64,000 nucleotides of DNA from Rhizobiales bacterium dw_265 (GTDB lineage Bacteria; Pseudomonadota; Alphaproteobacteria; Micropepsales; Micropepsaceae). Below are positions 1-8,323 of this stretch, one piece after another (the first letter of the stretch is position 1; each line of letters starts with the position of its first letter). Position numbers and translations under genes: made by a program. Below the pieces are notes generated by a model, which ran no database searches, was not told where the DNA came from, and worked only from the letters and a program-made list of their open reading frames with translations. The stretch covers positions 496,001 through 560,000 of the forward strand of contig JAAVUU010000003.1 of assembly GCA_018449595.1 (NCBI GenBank), read 5' to 3'.

Positions 1-209
1 GCACCGCCAATCCCGACAGCGCCAACAGCCAGTTCTATATCTGCTTCGACGACGCCCCCTGGCTGGACCGCCAGTACTCCGTATGGGGCCAGGTGGTCGA
101 AGGCATGGACAATGTGGACAAGATCAAGAGGGGCGGCGAGCATAACAACGGCGCCATCAGCGGCGCGCCCGACAAGATTCTGAAAGCGCGGATCGAAACC
201 GAAGCCTGA
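1..209 (+). CDS. Peptidyl-prolyl cis-trans isomerase, cyclophilin type (3' end only)
   Basis: This is the C-terminal 69 codons of a gene that begins left of the window, read from base 3 to a TGA at 207-209. The visible peptide contains NSQFYICFDDAPWLD followed by YSVWGQVVEGMD and ends KARIETEA. The first is the substrate-binding strand and the second the conserved FGxVxxGMD-like segment of bacterial cyclophilins. The enzyme speeds cis-trans isomerisation of prolyl bonds during folding; with the N-terminus missing, cytoplasmic or periplasmic location cannot be decided. pgi follows after 13 bases on the same strand. In many Alphaproteobacteria cyclophilin genes sit directly before queA-tgt, which here lie about 6 kb further on. 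Confidence 0.85.
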   Translation, partial: TANPDSANSQFYICFDDAPWLDRQYSVWGQVVEGMDNVDKIKRGGEHNNGAISGAPDKILKARIETEA

Positions 210-222
210 GGGTTATCGCGAC

Positions 223-1509
223 ATGCCGAAATCGCCGTTGAATATTTCCCTCGATCTTGCGCTGAGCGGCAAGGGTGCGCCGTCCAAGGCGGCCTTCAAG
301 GCGTCGCTGGAAAAGACGGGCCCCGCGCTGGCCTGGTTGCGCGAGCAATATCAGACCGAGGCGCTGGAGCTGCTGCAGATCCCATCGCGCACCGACGATC
401 TGGAAGCGGCGGAAAAACTGGCGCGCAAGATCGGCAAGGGCATGAAGACCGTTGCCGTGCTGGGCATCGGCGGCTCGAGCCTGGGCGGCCAGGCGCTGAC
501 CGTGCTCAGTGTGGTGTCCGACAAGCGGCCCTTTGTGGAATTCCACGACAATCCCGATCCCTTGACCTGGCAACGGACTTTGAAACGGCTGAACCTGGCG
601 CGCACCCATTTCATCGCCATCTCGAAGTCGGGCGGCACGGCGGAAACCCTGGCCCAGGTTCTCACGGCGGAGGCGGCGCTGAAAAAGGCGGGCATCGCCA
701 ATATCGGCAAGCATTTCACCGTCATCACCGAGCCGCACCAAAGCGCGCTCGCCGATTTCGCGACGTCGGTCGGCGCGTCGGTGCTGGATCATCCCACCGG
801 CGTGGGCGGGCGCTATTCGGTGCTCACGGTGGTGGGCATGCTGCCGGCCGCGCTGATGGACCTGGATGTGTGGGCGCTCCGGCGTGGCGCACAGACGCTG
901 CTGGAAGAGACGCTGGCGGCCAAAACGCCGCAAGCTTCGCCCGTGGCCAAGGGGGCGGCGCTGCATCATGCGCTGGAACAGGAAGGCCGGCTGGCCACGA
1001 CCATCCTGTGGCCTTATGCCGACAAGCTGGCCATCTTCGGCGGCTGGTGGCGTCAGCTTTGGGCGGAAAGCCTGGGCAAGGATGGCAAGGGCTCCACCCC
1101 GGTCTCGGTGCTGGGTCCGGTGGATCAGCACAGCCAGCTGCAGCTTTTCCGCGATGGGCCGGGACACACGCTTTTCACCCTGATGACGGTGGACACCAAG
1201 GGCCGGGGCGCCGCCGTTCCGAAAGCGCGCGCCAAAAGCCTTAAGCTCGATTATCTGGCCGGGCGTACTCTGGGCGATATTGTGGACGCGGAAGCCCGGG
1301 CCACCGCGCAGACCCTTTACAAGAACGGCCGGCCGGTGCGGGTCATCCATTTTCACCGCGTGGATGAATATGCGATCGGCGCCCTGATGATGCATTTCAT
1401 GCTGGAGACCATCATCATGGGCCGGCTGATGGGCGTGGACCCGTTCGACCAGCCTGGGGTGGAAGAAGGCAAAATCCTGGCGCGAAAATATCTGGCGGAG
1501 CCGGCCTGA
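223..1509 (+). CDS. pgi: Glucose-6-phosphate isomerase
   Basis: Interconverts glucose 6-phosphate and fructose 6-phosphate in the cytoplasm, so it links glycolysis to the mannose-nucleotide branch encoded by the next gene. The 428-residue protein has the phosphosugar-binding SIS motifs GIGGSSLGG (81-89) and SKSGGTAET (about 144-152), and DQHSQLQLFRDGP near 301-313 with the expected catalytic-region histidine. It is much shorter than the roughly 550-residue enterobacterial enzyme and matches the short form common in Alphaproteobacteria. The ATG lies 13 bases after the cyclophilin stop, suggesting co-transcription. A 467-codon antisense open frame over it is a GC-bias shadow. Confidence 0.93.
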   Translation: MPKSPLNISLDLALSGKGAPSKAAFKASLEKTGPALAWLREQYQTEALELLQIPSRTDDLEAAEKLARKIGKGMKTVAVLGIGGSSLGGQALTVLSVVSDKRPFVEFHDNPDPLTWQRTLKRLNLARTHFIAISKSGGTAETLAQVLTAEAALKKAGIANIGKHFTVITEPHQSALADFATSVGASVLDHPTGVGGRYSVLTVVGMLPAALMDLDVWALRRGAQTLLEETLAAKTPQASPVAKGAALHHALEQEGRLATTILWPYADKLAIFGGWWRQLWAESLGKDGKGSTPVSVLGPVDQHSQLQLFRDGPGHTLFTLMTVDTKGRGAAVPKARAKSLKLDYLAGRTLGDIVDAEARATAQTLYKNGRPVRVIHFHRVDEYAIGALMMHFMLETIIMGRLMGVDPFDQPGVEEGKILARKYLAEPA

Positions 1510-1564
1510 GTGGATCGCCGCCCCGGCAGCGGCATTCCTGACGATTTTTCTCCCATGCAACCAA

Positions 1565-1595
1565 TTGATCGGACTTGATTATATCGGAATATAAC
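1565..1595 (+). promoter_or_regulatory. Candidate promoter with AT-rich dyad before manC
   Basis: A TTGATC hexamer (1565-1570) is followed 19 bases later by TATAAC (1590-1595), a plausible sigma70-type promoter with a long spacer. The interval contains the perfect inverted repeat TTATAT-CGGA-ATATAA (1579-1594), an AT-rich island in GC-rich DNA that overlaps the -10 element and could be an operator. This is read from sequence only; the spacer is longer than ideal. Confidence 0.35.
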
Positions 1596-1641
1596 CACAG
1601 CCCGGCTTGACGCGGGCCGCAAATTTTGCCGAAAGACATCC

Positions 1642-3081
1642 ATGTCCAAGATCGTGCCCGTTATACTTTCCGGCGGCTCGGGCTCCCGCCTGTGGCCGCT
1701 TTCCCGCAAGGCCTTGCCCAAGCAGCTGCTGTCGCTGGCGGGCGAGCGCACCATGATACAGGAAACCGCCGCGCGCGCGCATGGCGAGGGTTTCGCGCCT
1801 CCGCTGGTGATCTCCAACCAGGAGCACCGCTTTCTGATCGCCGAGCAGTTGCGGGCGGCGGGCATCGCGCATGCCGGCATCATCCTGGAGCCGGTGGGCC
1901 GCAACACCGCGCCCGCCGCCGCCATCGCCGCGCTGAAGGTGTCGGAAGACGATTCCGAGGCGCTGATCCTGCTGATGCCGTCCGATCATATCGTCGGTGA
2001 CACTGCCGCTTTCCATGCGGCGGTGGCGGTGGCCGCCGCCGCGGCCGGGACTGGCGCGCTGGTCACCTTCGGCATCGCGCCCGCGGCCCCGGAAACCGGC
2101 TATGGCTATATCAAGGCGGGCGCGGCGCTTGCCGGCGCGCCCGGCGCGTTTGCCATAGAGCGTTTTGTGGAGAAGCCCGACCGCGACACGGCCGAGACCT
2201 ATCTGGCGAGCGGAGATTATTTCTGGAACAGCGGCATGTTCCTGTTCCGCGCCTCCGTTTTCCTGCGGGAACTGGCGCGGCTGCAGCCGCGCATGCTCGA
2301 TGCCTGCCGCGACGCGCTCGCCCATGCCCATCGCGACATGGATTTCATCCGTCTGGGCGAGCCCGCCTTCGTCGCCTGCCCGTCGGATTCGATCGACTAT
2401 GCGGTCATGGAAAAGGCCGCCAGCGCGGCGGTGGTGCCGGTCGAGATGGGCTGGAACGACGTCGGCTCCTGGCAATCGCTGTGGGATATCGCGGCGCGCG
2501 ACGAGAGCGGCAACGCCATCAAGGGCGATGTGGTGACCGAGAAGGTGAGGAATTCCTACATCCGCAGCGAAGGCCGGCTGGTCGCCGCCGTGGGCGTGGA
2601 AGACCTGATCGTGGTCGCCACCAAGGATGCGGTGCTGGTCAGCCACCGCGGCGCCAGCCAGGATGTGAAGAAGATCGTGGAGCAGCTGGACCGGGCCGGC
2701 CGCGACAGCCACATCCACCATGCCGTCGTGCATCGTCCCTGGGGCACCTATGAAAGCATCGACTCCGGCCCGAACTTCCAGGTCAAGCACATCATGGTGA
2801 AGCCGGGCGCCAAGCTGTCGCTGCAGATGCATCATCATCGCGCCGAGCATTGGATCGTGGTGAACGGCACCGCGCTGGTCACCAACGACGACCGCCAGTT
2901 CATGCTCAAGGCCAACGAATCCACTTTCATTCCGCTGGGCGCCAGGCACCGGCTGGAAAATCCCGGCAAGCTGCCGTTGCAATTGATCGAGGTGCAATCG
3001 GGCTCGTATCTTGGCGAGGACGACATCGTGCGCTTCGAGGACACCTATGGCCGCGTGCCCGAGCCGAAGAAGCAGGACTGA
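1642..3081 (+). CDS. manC: Mannose-1-phosphate guanylyltransferase / mannose-6-phosphate isomerase (type II PMI)
   Basis: Bifunctional enzyme that makes GDP-mannose from mannose 1-phosphate and usually also converts fructose 6-phosphate to mannose 6-phosphate. The 479-residue length is standard for the ManC/AlgA/CpsB family. The N-terminus has the nucleotidyltransferase signature SGGSGSRLWPLSRKALPKQ (10-28), with LEPVGRNTAPA near 80. The C-terminal cupin-like isomerase domain has GAKLSLQMHHHRAEHWIVV near residue 395, including the metal-binding His cluster. The gene follows pgi by 132 bases holding a candidate promoter. No phosphomannomutase gene (manB) is visible, so it must lie elsewhere. 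Confidence 0.93.
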   Translation: MSKIVPVILSGGSGSRLWPLSRKALPKQLLSLAGERTMIQETAARAHGEGFAPPLVISNQEHRFLIAEQLRAAGIAHAGIILEPVGRNTAPAAAIAALKVSEDDSEALILLMPSDHIVGDTAAFHAAVAVAAAAAGTGALVTFGIAPAAPETGYGYIKAGAALAGAPGAFAIERFVEKPDRDTAETYLASGDYFWNSGMFLFRASVFLRELARLQPRMLDACRDALAHAHRDMDFIRLGEPAFVACPSDSIDYAVMEKAASAAVVPVEMGWNDVGSWQSLWDIAARDESGNAIKGDVVTEKVRNSYIRSEGRLVAAVGVEDLIVVATKDAVLVSHRGASQDVKKIVEQLDRAGRDSHIHHAVVHRPWGTYESIDSGPNFQVKHIMVKPGAKLSLQMHHHRAEHWIVVNGTALVTNDDRQFMLKANESTFIPLGARHRLENPGKLPLQLIEVQSGSYLGEDDIVRFEDTYGRVPEPKKQD

Positions 3082-3149
3082 CGAAGCTTTCTGCAATATT
3101 TTGTTAGGGGCGCGGATGGCGTCCTGGCCTAAAGTCGCCGCGATCCCAA

Positions 3150-4289
3150 TTGGTGCCTCTCTTGACCCAGTCCATTGCCTTCATTGACCTCCAGGCTCAA
3201 CGCCGCCGCCTGGGCGAACCGCTCAACCGGGCCATTCAGGCCGCGGTGGAAGGCGGGCAGTGGATACTGGGGCCGCAGGTGGCGCAGTTCGAAAAGGACA
3301 TCGCGGCCTGGGCGGGTGTCAGGCACGCCGTGGCCTGCGCCAACGGCACCGACGCGCTTTTACTGGTGTTGCGCGCCTGGGGCGTGGGGCCGGGCGATGC
3401 GGTGTTCGTGCCGGCCTTCACCTTTGCCGCCACCGCGGAAGTGGTGGCGCTGGCCGGCGCTTCGCCGGTCTTTGTCGATGTGTTGCCCGACACCTTCAAC
3501 ATGGACCCGGCCAGCCTGGAAGCCGCCATTGCGCTGGTGAAGCGCGCGGGCACGCTCACCGCCAAGGTGGTGATGCCGGTGGATCTGTTCGGCCAGCCGG
3601 CGGATTACGCCACGCTCGCGCCGATCGCGGCACGCGAGGGCCTCAAGCTTTTCTGCGACACCGCCCAGGGTTTCGGCGGGCTGCTGAACGGCAAGCGCGC
3701 GGGCGCCATTGGCGACGCGGCCGCGACCAGCTTCTTTCCCGCCAAACCGCTGGGCTGTTATGGTGACGGCGGCGCGATGTTCACCAATGACGATGCGCTG
3801 AAAGACCTGCTGCTGTCGCTGCGCATGCATGGCCAGGGCAGCGACCGCTATGAGCATGTCCATGTCGGCTACAATTCCCGGCTGGACACCATCCAGGCGG
3901 CGATCCTGATCGAGAAGCTGAAAATCTTCGAGGATGAGATTGGCCTGCGCAATGCGGTGGCCAAGCGCTACAACGACGGTTTTGCCGGCTCCAACCGCAT
4001 CGTCACGCCGCAGGTGATCGCGGGCGCCATCTCGACCTGGGCGCAATATACGCTGCAGGTGGAGGACCGCGCCCGGTTCCAGGCCGATCTGAAAGCGGCA
4101 GGCGTGCCGACCGCGGTTTACTACCCGATCCCGCTGGCGAAACAGAAGGCCTATGCCCATTATCCCAGCGCACCCATCCCGGTGAGCACGACCCTGTCGT
4201 CCAGGGTCGTCAGCCTGCCGATGCATCCCTATATGGATGAAGAGACCCAGGATCGCGTCATCGCCGCCGTGCTGGCCTCCGCGGCATAG
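3150..4289 (+). CDS. DegT/DnrJ/EryC1/StrS sugar aminotransferase, WbpE-like
   Basis: PLP-dependent aminotransferase of the nucleotide-sugar family, 379 residues. The PLP lysine is K199 in FFPAKPLGCYGDGGA, a motif most like UDP-2-acetamido-3-keto-glucuronate aminotransferases (WbpE/WlbC), and CANGTDALLL near residue 65 is the usual phosphate-binding region. The substrate is therefore probably a 3-keto nucleotide sugar, though the dehydrogenase and acetyltransferase partners (WbpB, WbpD) are not in the window. The start is a TTG at 3150 or a GTG at 3153; there is no in-frame ATG nearby. It follows manC by 68 bases and ends 37 bases before the convergent priming-transferase gene, with a perfect palindrome GTTCCGCGGAAC (4291-4302) in the gap. 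Confidence 0.85.
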   Translation: MVPLLTQSIAFIDLQAQRRRLGEPLNRAIQAAVEGGQWILGPQVAQFEKDIAAWAGVRHAVACANGTDALLLVLRAWGVGPGDAVFVPAFTFAATAEVVALAGASPVFVDVLPDTFNMDPASLEAAIALVKRAGTLTAKVVMPVDLFGQPADYATLAPIAAREGLKLFCDTAQGFGGLLNGKRAGAIGDAAATSFFPAKPLGCYGDGGAMFTNDDALKDLLLSLRMHGQGSDRYEHVHVGYNSRLDTIQAAILIEKLKIFEDEIGLRNAVAKRYNDGFAGSNRIVTPQVIAGAISTWAQYTLQVEDRARFQADLKAAGVPTAVYYPIPLAKQKAYAHYPSAPIPVSTTLSSRVVSLPMHPYMDEETQDRVIAAVLASAA

Positions 4290-4326
4290 CGTTCCGCGGA
4301 ACCTGTTCGCCCTTGCCGGCGGAATG

Positions 4327-5823
4327 TCAGAAAGCGCCTTTGCGGGCGATCACGATCCAGCTGGTCTGGATCAGGATGACGATGTCGTACCAGAAGGACC
4401 AGTTGAGAATATACCATTCGTCCAGAAAGACGCGGCGCTTGTAGCTGGTGTCGCTACGGCCGCTGACCTGCCAGAGGCCGGTTATGCCCGGGCGGGCCCG
4501 GATATAGAGTTGCGTCGCGGGACCGTAATGTTCTTCCAGTTCCTTCTGCACCACCGGGCGCGGGCCCACCAGGCTCATGTCTCCGCGCAGCACGTTCCAC
4601 AATTGCGGAAGCTCATCCAGGCTGGTCTTTCGCAGCCATTTCCCGATCGGCGTGATGCGCGGATCGTCCCGCAGCTTGTAGGTCTTGAGATATTCGGCAT
4701 GCAGCACCGGATTGTCCCTGGCCCAGCCGCGCAGCACGGCTTCCGCGTCAATCACCATGGTGCGGAATTTGATGCAGGCGAAGGGCACGCCATGGCGCCC
4801 GATGCGCGTCTGCGAATAGGTCACCGGGCCGGGGCCGGCGCGCTTGATGGCGATGCCCAGGATCATGAAGACCGGCGCCAGCAGGATCAGCAGGAAAGCC
4901 GACACGGCGACGTCGAACAGCCGCTTGGCGATCCGCGACGGCAGGCGCTGCACATTGCTGCGCACCTGCATCAAAAGGATGTCGCTGCCGAAGAAATAGT
5001 TGGTGGTGGCGTTGGCCAGCGGCAGCCGGTTGATCGCGGGAATGATGGCGACCGGCACGTTCACTTCCAGAAGGCGCTGCACCACATCGGCCAGGTGCGC
5101 CGACTGCATGTCCTCGGCGGCGATGATCGCTTCCTTGCAGCCCTGGCCGCAGACCATCGCGGCGATGCGCGCCGGATCGGTGGAATGGATCGGCTTGAGC
5201 AGGGACAGGCTTTCGGGCGGCGAGGCGTTCTCGTCCTCGATCACCAGCCAGCGGACATCGAAGCCCAGCGACAGCGAGCTCTTGAGCGCCGTCCAGATTT
5301 CTCCCGACCTGGGGCTGATGCCGATCAGGGCGGTGGGTATCTGCCAGATGCCGGCGCGGGTCATCAGCACCCGCGCGCCCTGGCGCAGGACGGGCAGGAT
5401 GACGAGCAGGCTCGCCCAGCTCAGAAAGACGGGCCACGCCGTGTATACGCCGTTGCCCAGCAGCAACATGATGAAATCGGGCAGGCCGGTTACCAGCAAC
5501 GCGATCGTGGTGACCTTGGCGCCGTCCCAGAAAAGCTGGCGGCGGCTATAATCGCCCGAGAGGTAGCGCACCGCGACGAATATCGCGCCCAGCAGGGCGA
5601 AGACGTTGATGGGCGTCGAAGGATGGGCCGAATTGTTTCCTAAGAACATCACCAGCGTGGGTACGCTGTGGCCGTGGCGGAACAGGACGTCGGCGGCCAG
5701 AAACGAAAGGGCATCGGCAAACGCCAGTCCGAAGACGCTGAGCCAGTAACGGATATGCCGTGTACGGATCGCCCTGCGGGACGGGTCCCATGTATCGTTC
5801 ATCCAGGTCGTGCTGGTTGTCAT
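4327..5823 (-). CDS. Undecaprenyl-phosphate sugar phosphotransferase (WbaP-like priming transferase)
   Basis: Transfers a sugar 1-phosphate from a nucleotide sugar to undecaprenyl phosphate, starting lipid-linked repeat-unit assembly at the inner membrane. The 498-residue protein has several N-terminal hydrophobic helices (about 20-130), a middle region like the CoA-binding-fold domain of WbaP/WcaJ, and the catalytic bacterial sugar transferase domain from residue 300. That domain contains KFRTM (about 353), [14 protein letters not shown] (about 399) and VGPRP (about 420). It ends in the usual aromatic tail. The sugar could be glucose, galactose or another hexose; motifs do not decide. A candidate promoter-operator lies just upstream. 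Confidence 0.92.
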   Translation of the reverse strand: MTTSTTWMNDTWDPSRRAIRTRHIRYWLSVFGLAFADALSFLAADVLFRHGHSVPTLVMFLGNNSAHPSTPINVFALLGAIFVAVRYLSGDYSRRQLFWDGAKVTTIALLVTGLPDFIMLLLGNGVYTAWPVFLSWASLLVILPVLRQGARVLMTRAGIWQIPTALIGISPRSGEIWTALKSSLSLGFDVRWLVIEDENASPPESLSLLKPIHSTDPARIAAMVCGQGCKEAIIAAEDMQSAHLADVVQRLLEVNVPVAIIPAINRLPLANATTNYFFGSDILLMQVRSNVQRLPSRIAKRLFDVAVSAFLLILLAPVFMILGIAIKRAGPGPVTYSQTRIGRHGVPFACIKFRTMVIDAEAVLRGWARDNPVLHAEYLKTYKLRDDPRITPIGKWLRKTSLDELPQLWNVLRGDMSLVGPRPVVQKELEEHYGPATQLYIRARPGITGLWQVSGRSDTSYKRRVFLDEWYILNWSFWYDIVILIQTSWIVIARKGAF

Positions 5824-5851
5824 GCTCGGTTTTTACTTGGCGCTCGTTTGA

Positions 5852-5883
5852 ATTATAAGGGAAATATCGCTGCGGTGCAGCGA
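5852..5883 (-). promoter_or_regulatory. Promoter and dyad operator before the priming transferase
   Basis: On the minus strand a perfect TATAAT -10 lies at 5857-5852. The -35 position, 17 bases upstream, falls inside the perfect inverted repeat TCGCTGC-GGT-GCAGCGA (5867-5883). There is no good -35 hexamer, so the dyad may hold an activator or repressor. Seen in sequence; function is inferred. Confidence 0.4.
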
Positions 5884-5961
5884 CTCCATGACAATATAAG
5901 CTCCTGTGGCTTCAAAGGTTCGCTTGACGCCCCTTTATTTTGCGGCGGCTTGTTAATCTTT

Positions 5962-5985
5962 GCGCTTTCTCCTATGCGAAAGCGC
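5962..5985 (+). other. Hairpin in the queA leader
   Basis: GCGCTTTC (5962-5969) and GAAAGCGC (5978-5985) form a perfect 8-base-pair stem with an 8-base loop, ending 16 bases before the chosen queA ATG. No T-run follows, so it is not a classical terminator. It does not resemble a preQ1 aptamer. It could modulate queA translation or simply be chance. Confidence 0.4.
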
Positions 5986-6001
5986 CTTCCGGCTCTCCGC
6001 C

Positions 6002-7057
6002 ATGCTGACCAGCCTTTTCGATTTCGAGCTTCCGCCTGCCTTGATCGCCTTGCGGCCCGCGGAACCGCGCGATTCCGCACGCTTGATGGTGGTTCATCCG
6101 GGCGGCCGAATCGAGCACCGCCGGTTCCGGGATCTGGGAGATTACCTCTCGGAAGGTGATATTCTGTCACTTAATGACAGCCGGGTCATACCGGCCCGTC
6201 TGACCGGCCATCGCCCTTCGCGCCAGGCTGGCTCGCCGGCGGTGGCTGTCGAAGTCACCCTGCACCGCCGCAGCGCGCCGGATCGCTTCCTGGCCTTTGC
6301 CAAGCCCGCCCGGCGGCTCCAGCCGGGGGACCGGCTGGATTTCCCCCCCGCCTTGCAGGCCGACATCCTGTCCCGTGAAGGGGGCGAGGTAGAACTTGCT
6401 TTCAATTGCCATGGCGCGGCTCTGGACCTGGCCATAGCCCAAAGCGGGGCGATGCCCCTGCCGCCCTATATCGCCAGCCGCCGCGCCCCTGACGCCCGCG
6501 ACCGGGTGGATTATCAGACCATCTATGCCGCCCATGACGGGTCCGTGGCGGCCCCGACGGCGGGACTTCATTTAACACAAGAAATGATGGATAATTTGAG
6601 GCGGCGAGGCATCGCGCTTGCCACCCTGACCCTGCATGTCGGCGCGGGAACCTTCCTGCCGGTCGCCGCCGAGGATACCGCCGGCCACGCCATGCATGCG
6701 GAACGGGCCATCCTGGATGCCGCGACGGCCGCGCGGTTGAATGCCGCGCATGACGCGGGCGGGCGCATCGTTGCGGTGGGAACGACCGCGCTGCGCACCC
6801 TGGAAAGCGCGGCCGGCGAAAGCGGCCGTATCGCGCCCTTCGATTCCGACACCAGCATCTTCATCACGCCCGGCTATGAATTCCGCGCCGTTGACATGCT
6901 GGTGACCAATTTTCATCTGCCCTGTTCGACCCTGTTCATGCTGGTTTCGGCTTTCATGGGGCTGGAGACCATGCAGCACGCCTATGCCGAGGCGATCCGC
7001 GAGCGCTACCGTTTCTATTCCTATGGCGATGCCTGCCTGCTAATCAGGCCGGCATGA
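6002..7057 (+). CDS. queA: S-adenosylmethionine:tRNA ribosyltransferase-isomerase
   Basis: Adds the ribosyl moiety of S-adenosylmethionine to preQ1-modified tRNA, giving epoxyqueuosine, the penultimate step of queuosine synthesis. The 351-residue protein begins [11 protein letters not shown] and contains [12 protein letters not shown] (about 54-65), [11 protein letters not shown] (about 182-192), [10 protein letters not shown] near 208 and [17 protein letters not shown] near 302, all typical of QueA. A longer frame begins at 5960, but the family start is the ATG at 6002. Its stop overlaps the tgt start by 4 bases (ATGA), so the two genes are translationally coupled. Confidence 0.95.
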   Translation: MLTSLFDFELPPALIALRPAEPRDSARLMVVHPGGRIEHRRFRDLGDYLSEGDILSLNDSRVIPARLTGHRPSRQAGSPAVAVEVTLHRRSAPDRFLAFAKPARRLQPGDRLDFPPALQADILSREGGEVELAFNCHGAALDLAIAQSGAMPLPPYIASRRAPDARDRVDYQTIYAAHDGSVAAPTAGLHLTQEMMDNLRRRGIALATLTLHVGAGTFLPVAAEDTAGHAMHAERAILDAATAARLNAAHDAGGRIVAVGTTALRTLESAAGESGRIAPFDSDTSIFITPGYEFRAVDMLVTNFHLPCSTLFMLVSAFMGLETMQHAYAEAIRERYRFYSYGDACLLIRPA

Positions 7058-8196
7058 GCGATATCCGCCTGGAACTGTCCGCCACCGATGGCGCGGCGCG
7101 CACCGGCATCCTGCGCACGCCGCGCGGCGACATCCGCACGCCCGCCTTCATGCCGGTGGGCACGGCGGCCACCGTCAAGGCGATGCTGCCGCAGAGCGTG
7201 CGCGAAACCGGCGCCGACATTCTGCTGGGCAACACCTATCACCTGATGCTGCGGCCCGGAGCCGAACGGATCGCGCGGCTGGGCGGGCTGCACACATTCA
7301 TGGACTGGCAGCGGCCGATCCTGACCGACAGCGGCGGCTTCCAGGTGATGTCGCTGGCGGGCCTGCGCAAGATCACGGAAGAGGGCGTGCGCTTTCAATC
7401 GCATATCGACGGCCATGCGGAATTTCTCTCGCCCGAGCGCGCGATGGAGATACAGCGCCTGCTGGGCTCCGACATTCAGATGGTGCTCGACGAATGTCCG
7501 GCGCTCCCGGCCGAGAAGGCCGCGATCGAGGCATCGCTGTCCCTGTCCATGCGCTGGGCGCGACGTTCGAAGGACGCCTTCGGGGAACAGCCCGGCAGGG
7601 CCTGTTTCGGCATCGTCCAGGGCGGCACCTTCGCGGATTTGCGGCAGCGTTCCGCCGCGGCGCTGCGCCAGATCGGCTTTGACGGTTATGCGGTCGGCGG
7701 CCTGGCGGTGGGGGAGCCGCAATCGGCGATGTTCGAGACGCTGGAGGCGACCGTGCCCCATTTGCCCGCGGATCGGCCCCGCTATCTGATGGGCGTGGGC
7801 AAGCCGGATGACATCGTGGGCGCGGTGGAGCGCGGCATTGACATGTTCGACTGCGTGTTGCCGACCCGTTCGGGGCGCAACGCCCAGGCCTTCACCTGGG
7901 ACGGGCCGCTCAATCTCAAGAATGCGCGTCATGCCGAAGACGGATCGCCGCTGGATCCGGCCTGCCGCTGTCCGGCCTGCCGCCAATTCTCCCGGGCCTA
8001 TCTGCATCATACGGTCAAATCCGGCGAGATCATCGCCGCCATGCTGCTGACCTGGCATAACCTGGCCTTCTATCAGGACCTGATGGCGAGCTTGCGGGGG
8101 GCAATCGCGGTTGGCGAACTGGTAGTTTTCGCCGCAGGCTTCCGGGCCCGCTATGGCCGCCAAAAACCCGATCATCCCGCCGATTTTCCGGAGTAA
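7054..8196 (+). CDS. tgt: Queuine tRNA-ribosyltransferase (tRNA-guanine transglycosylase)
   Basis: Exchanges the wobble guanine of GUN-anticodon tRNAs for preQ1. The 380-residue protein has the catalytic base D92 in [12 protein letters not shown] and the nucleophile D266 in [18 protein letters not shown]. The C-terminal zinc site is visible in [16 protein letters not shown] with a further His in LLTWHNL. Length and motifs match bacterial Tgt throughout. It is coupled to queA and is followed 52 bases later by tRNA-Lys, which Tgt does not modify because its anticodon is UUU. Confidence 0.96.
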   Translation: MSDIRLELSATDGAARTGILRTPRGDIRTPAFMPVGTAATVKAMLPQSVRETGADILLGNTYHLMLRPGAERIARLGGLHTFMDWQRPILTDSGGFQVMSLAGLRKITEEGVRFQSHIDGHAEFLSPERAMEIQRLLGSDIQMVLDECPALPAEKAAIEASLSLSMRWARRSKDAFGEQPGRACFGIVQGGTFADLRQRSAAALRQIGFDGYAVGGLAVGEPQSAMFETLEATVPHLPADRPRYLMGVGKPDDIVGAVERGIDMFDCVLPTRSGRNAQAFTWDGPLNLKNARHAEDGSPLDPACRCPACRQFSRAYLHHTVKSGEIIAAMLLTWHNLAFYQDLMASLRGAIAVGELVVFAAGFRARYGRQKPDHPADFPE

Positions 8197-8204
8197 ATCG
8201 CAGG

Positions 8205-8233
8205 TTGACCCCTGGGAAGCCGCCCCATATGGT
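8205..8233 (+). promoter_or_regulatory. Candidate promoter of tRNA-Lys
   Basis: TTGACC (8205-8210) and TATGGT (8228-8233) are separated by 17 bases and lie 16 bases before the mature tRNA 5' end, as expected for a sigma70-type tRNA promoter. It begins within 10 bases of the tgt stop, so the tRNA can be transcribed on its own. Confidence 0.5.
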
Positions 8234-8248
8234 CCGCCCGCTTGGTGA

Positions 8249-8323
8249 GAGCCCATAGCTCAGCGGTAGAGCATCTGACTTTTAATCAGAGGGCCGATGG
8301 TTCGACCCCATCTGGGCTCACCA
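8249..8323 (+). tRNA. tRNA-Lys (anticodon TTT), CCA encoded
   Basis: A complete cloverleaf can be drawn. The acceptor stem is GAGCCCA (8249-8255) with TGGGCTC (8313-8319), the D arm carries AGCTCAGCGGTAGAGC, and the anticodon arm is TCTGA-CTTTTAA-TCAGA with TTT at 8281-8283. The T arm contains GGTTCGACCCC, and discriminator A is followed by an encoded CCA (8321-8323). Its 3' half (8286 onward) is overlapped on the other strand by the end of a glycosyltransferase gene, and the composition becomes more A+T-rich immediately after it. Confidence 0.97.

Noticed and set aside
157-1560. 467-codon antisense frame over pgi
   Set aside because: Arg/His/Gln-rich translation without any family motif; pgi on the other strand is unmistakable. 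A GC-bias shadow.
4291-4302. Terminator between the aminotransferase and the priming transferase genes
   Set aside because: GTTCCGCGGAAC is a perfect palindrome without loop or T-run, so it cannot be called an intrinsic terminator.
4237-5643. 468-codon plus-strand frame over the priming transferase
   Set aside because: Low-complexity His/Gln/Asp-rich translation opposite a gene with clear catalytic motifs.
5962-6001. preQ1 riboswitch before queA
   Set aside because: A hairpin is present, but the short A-rich tail and aptamer sequence of preQ1 classes are absent.
6343-6349. Seven-C run in queA as a phase-variation tract
   Set aside because: Runs of seven occur in housekeeping genes here (also in the TPR-SPOR gene at 41424), so only runs of eight in surface-sugar genes were treated as notable.
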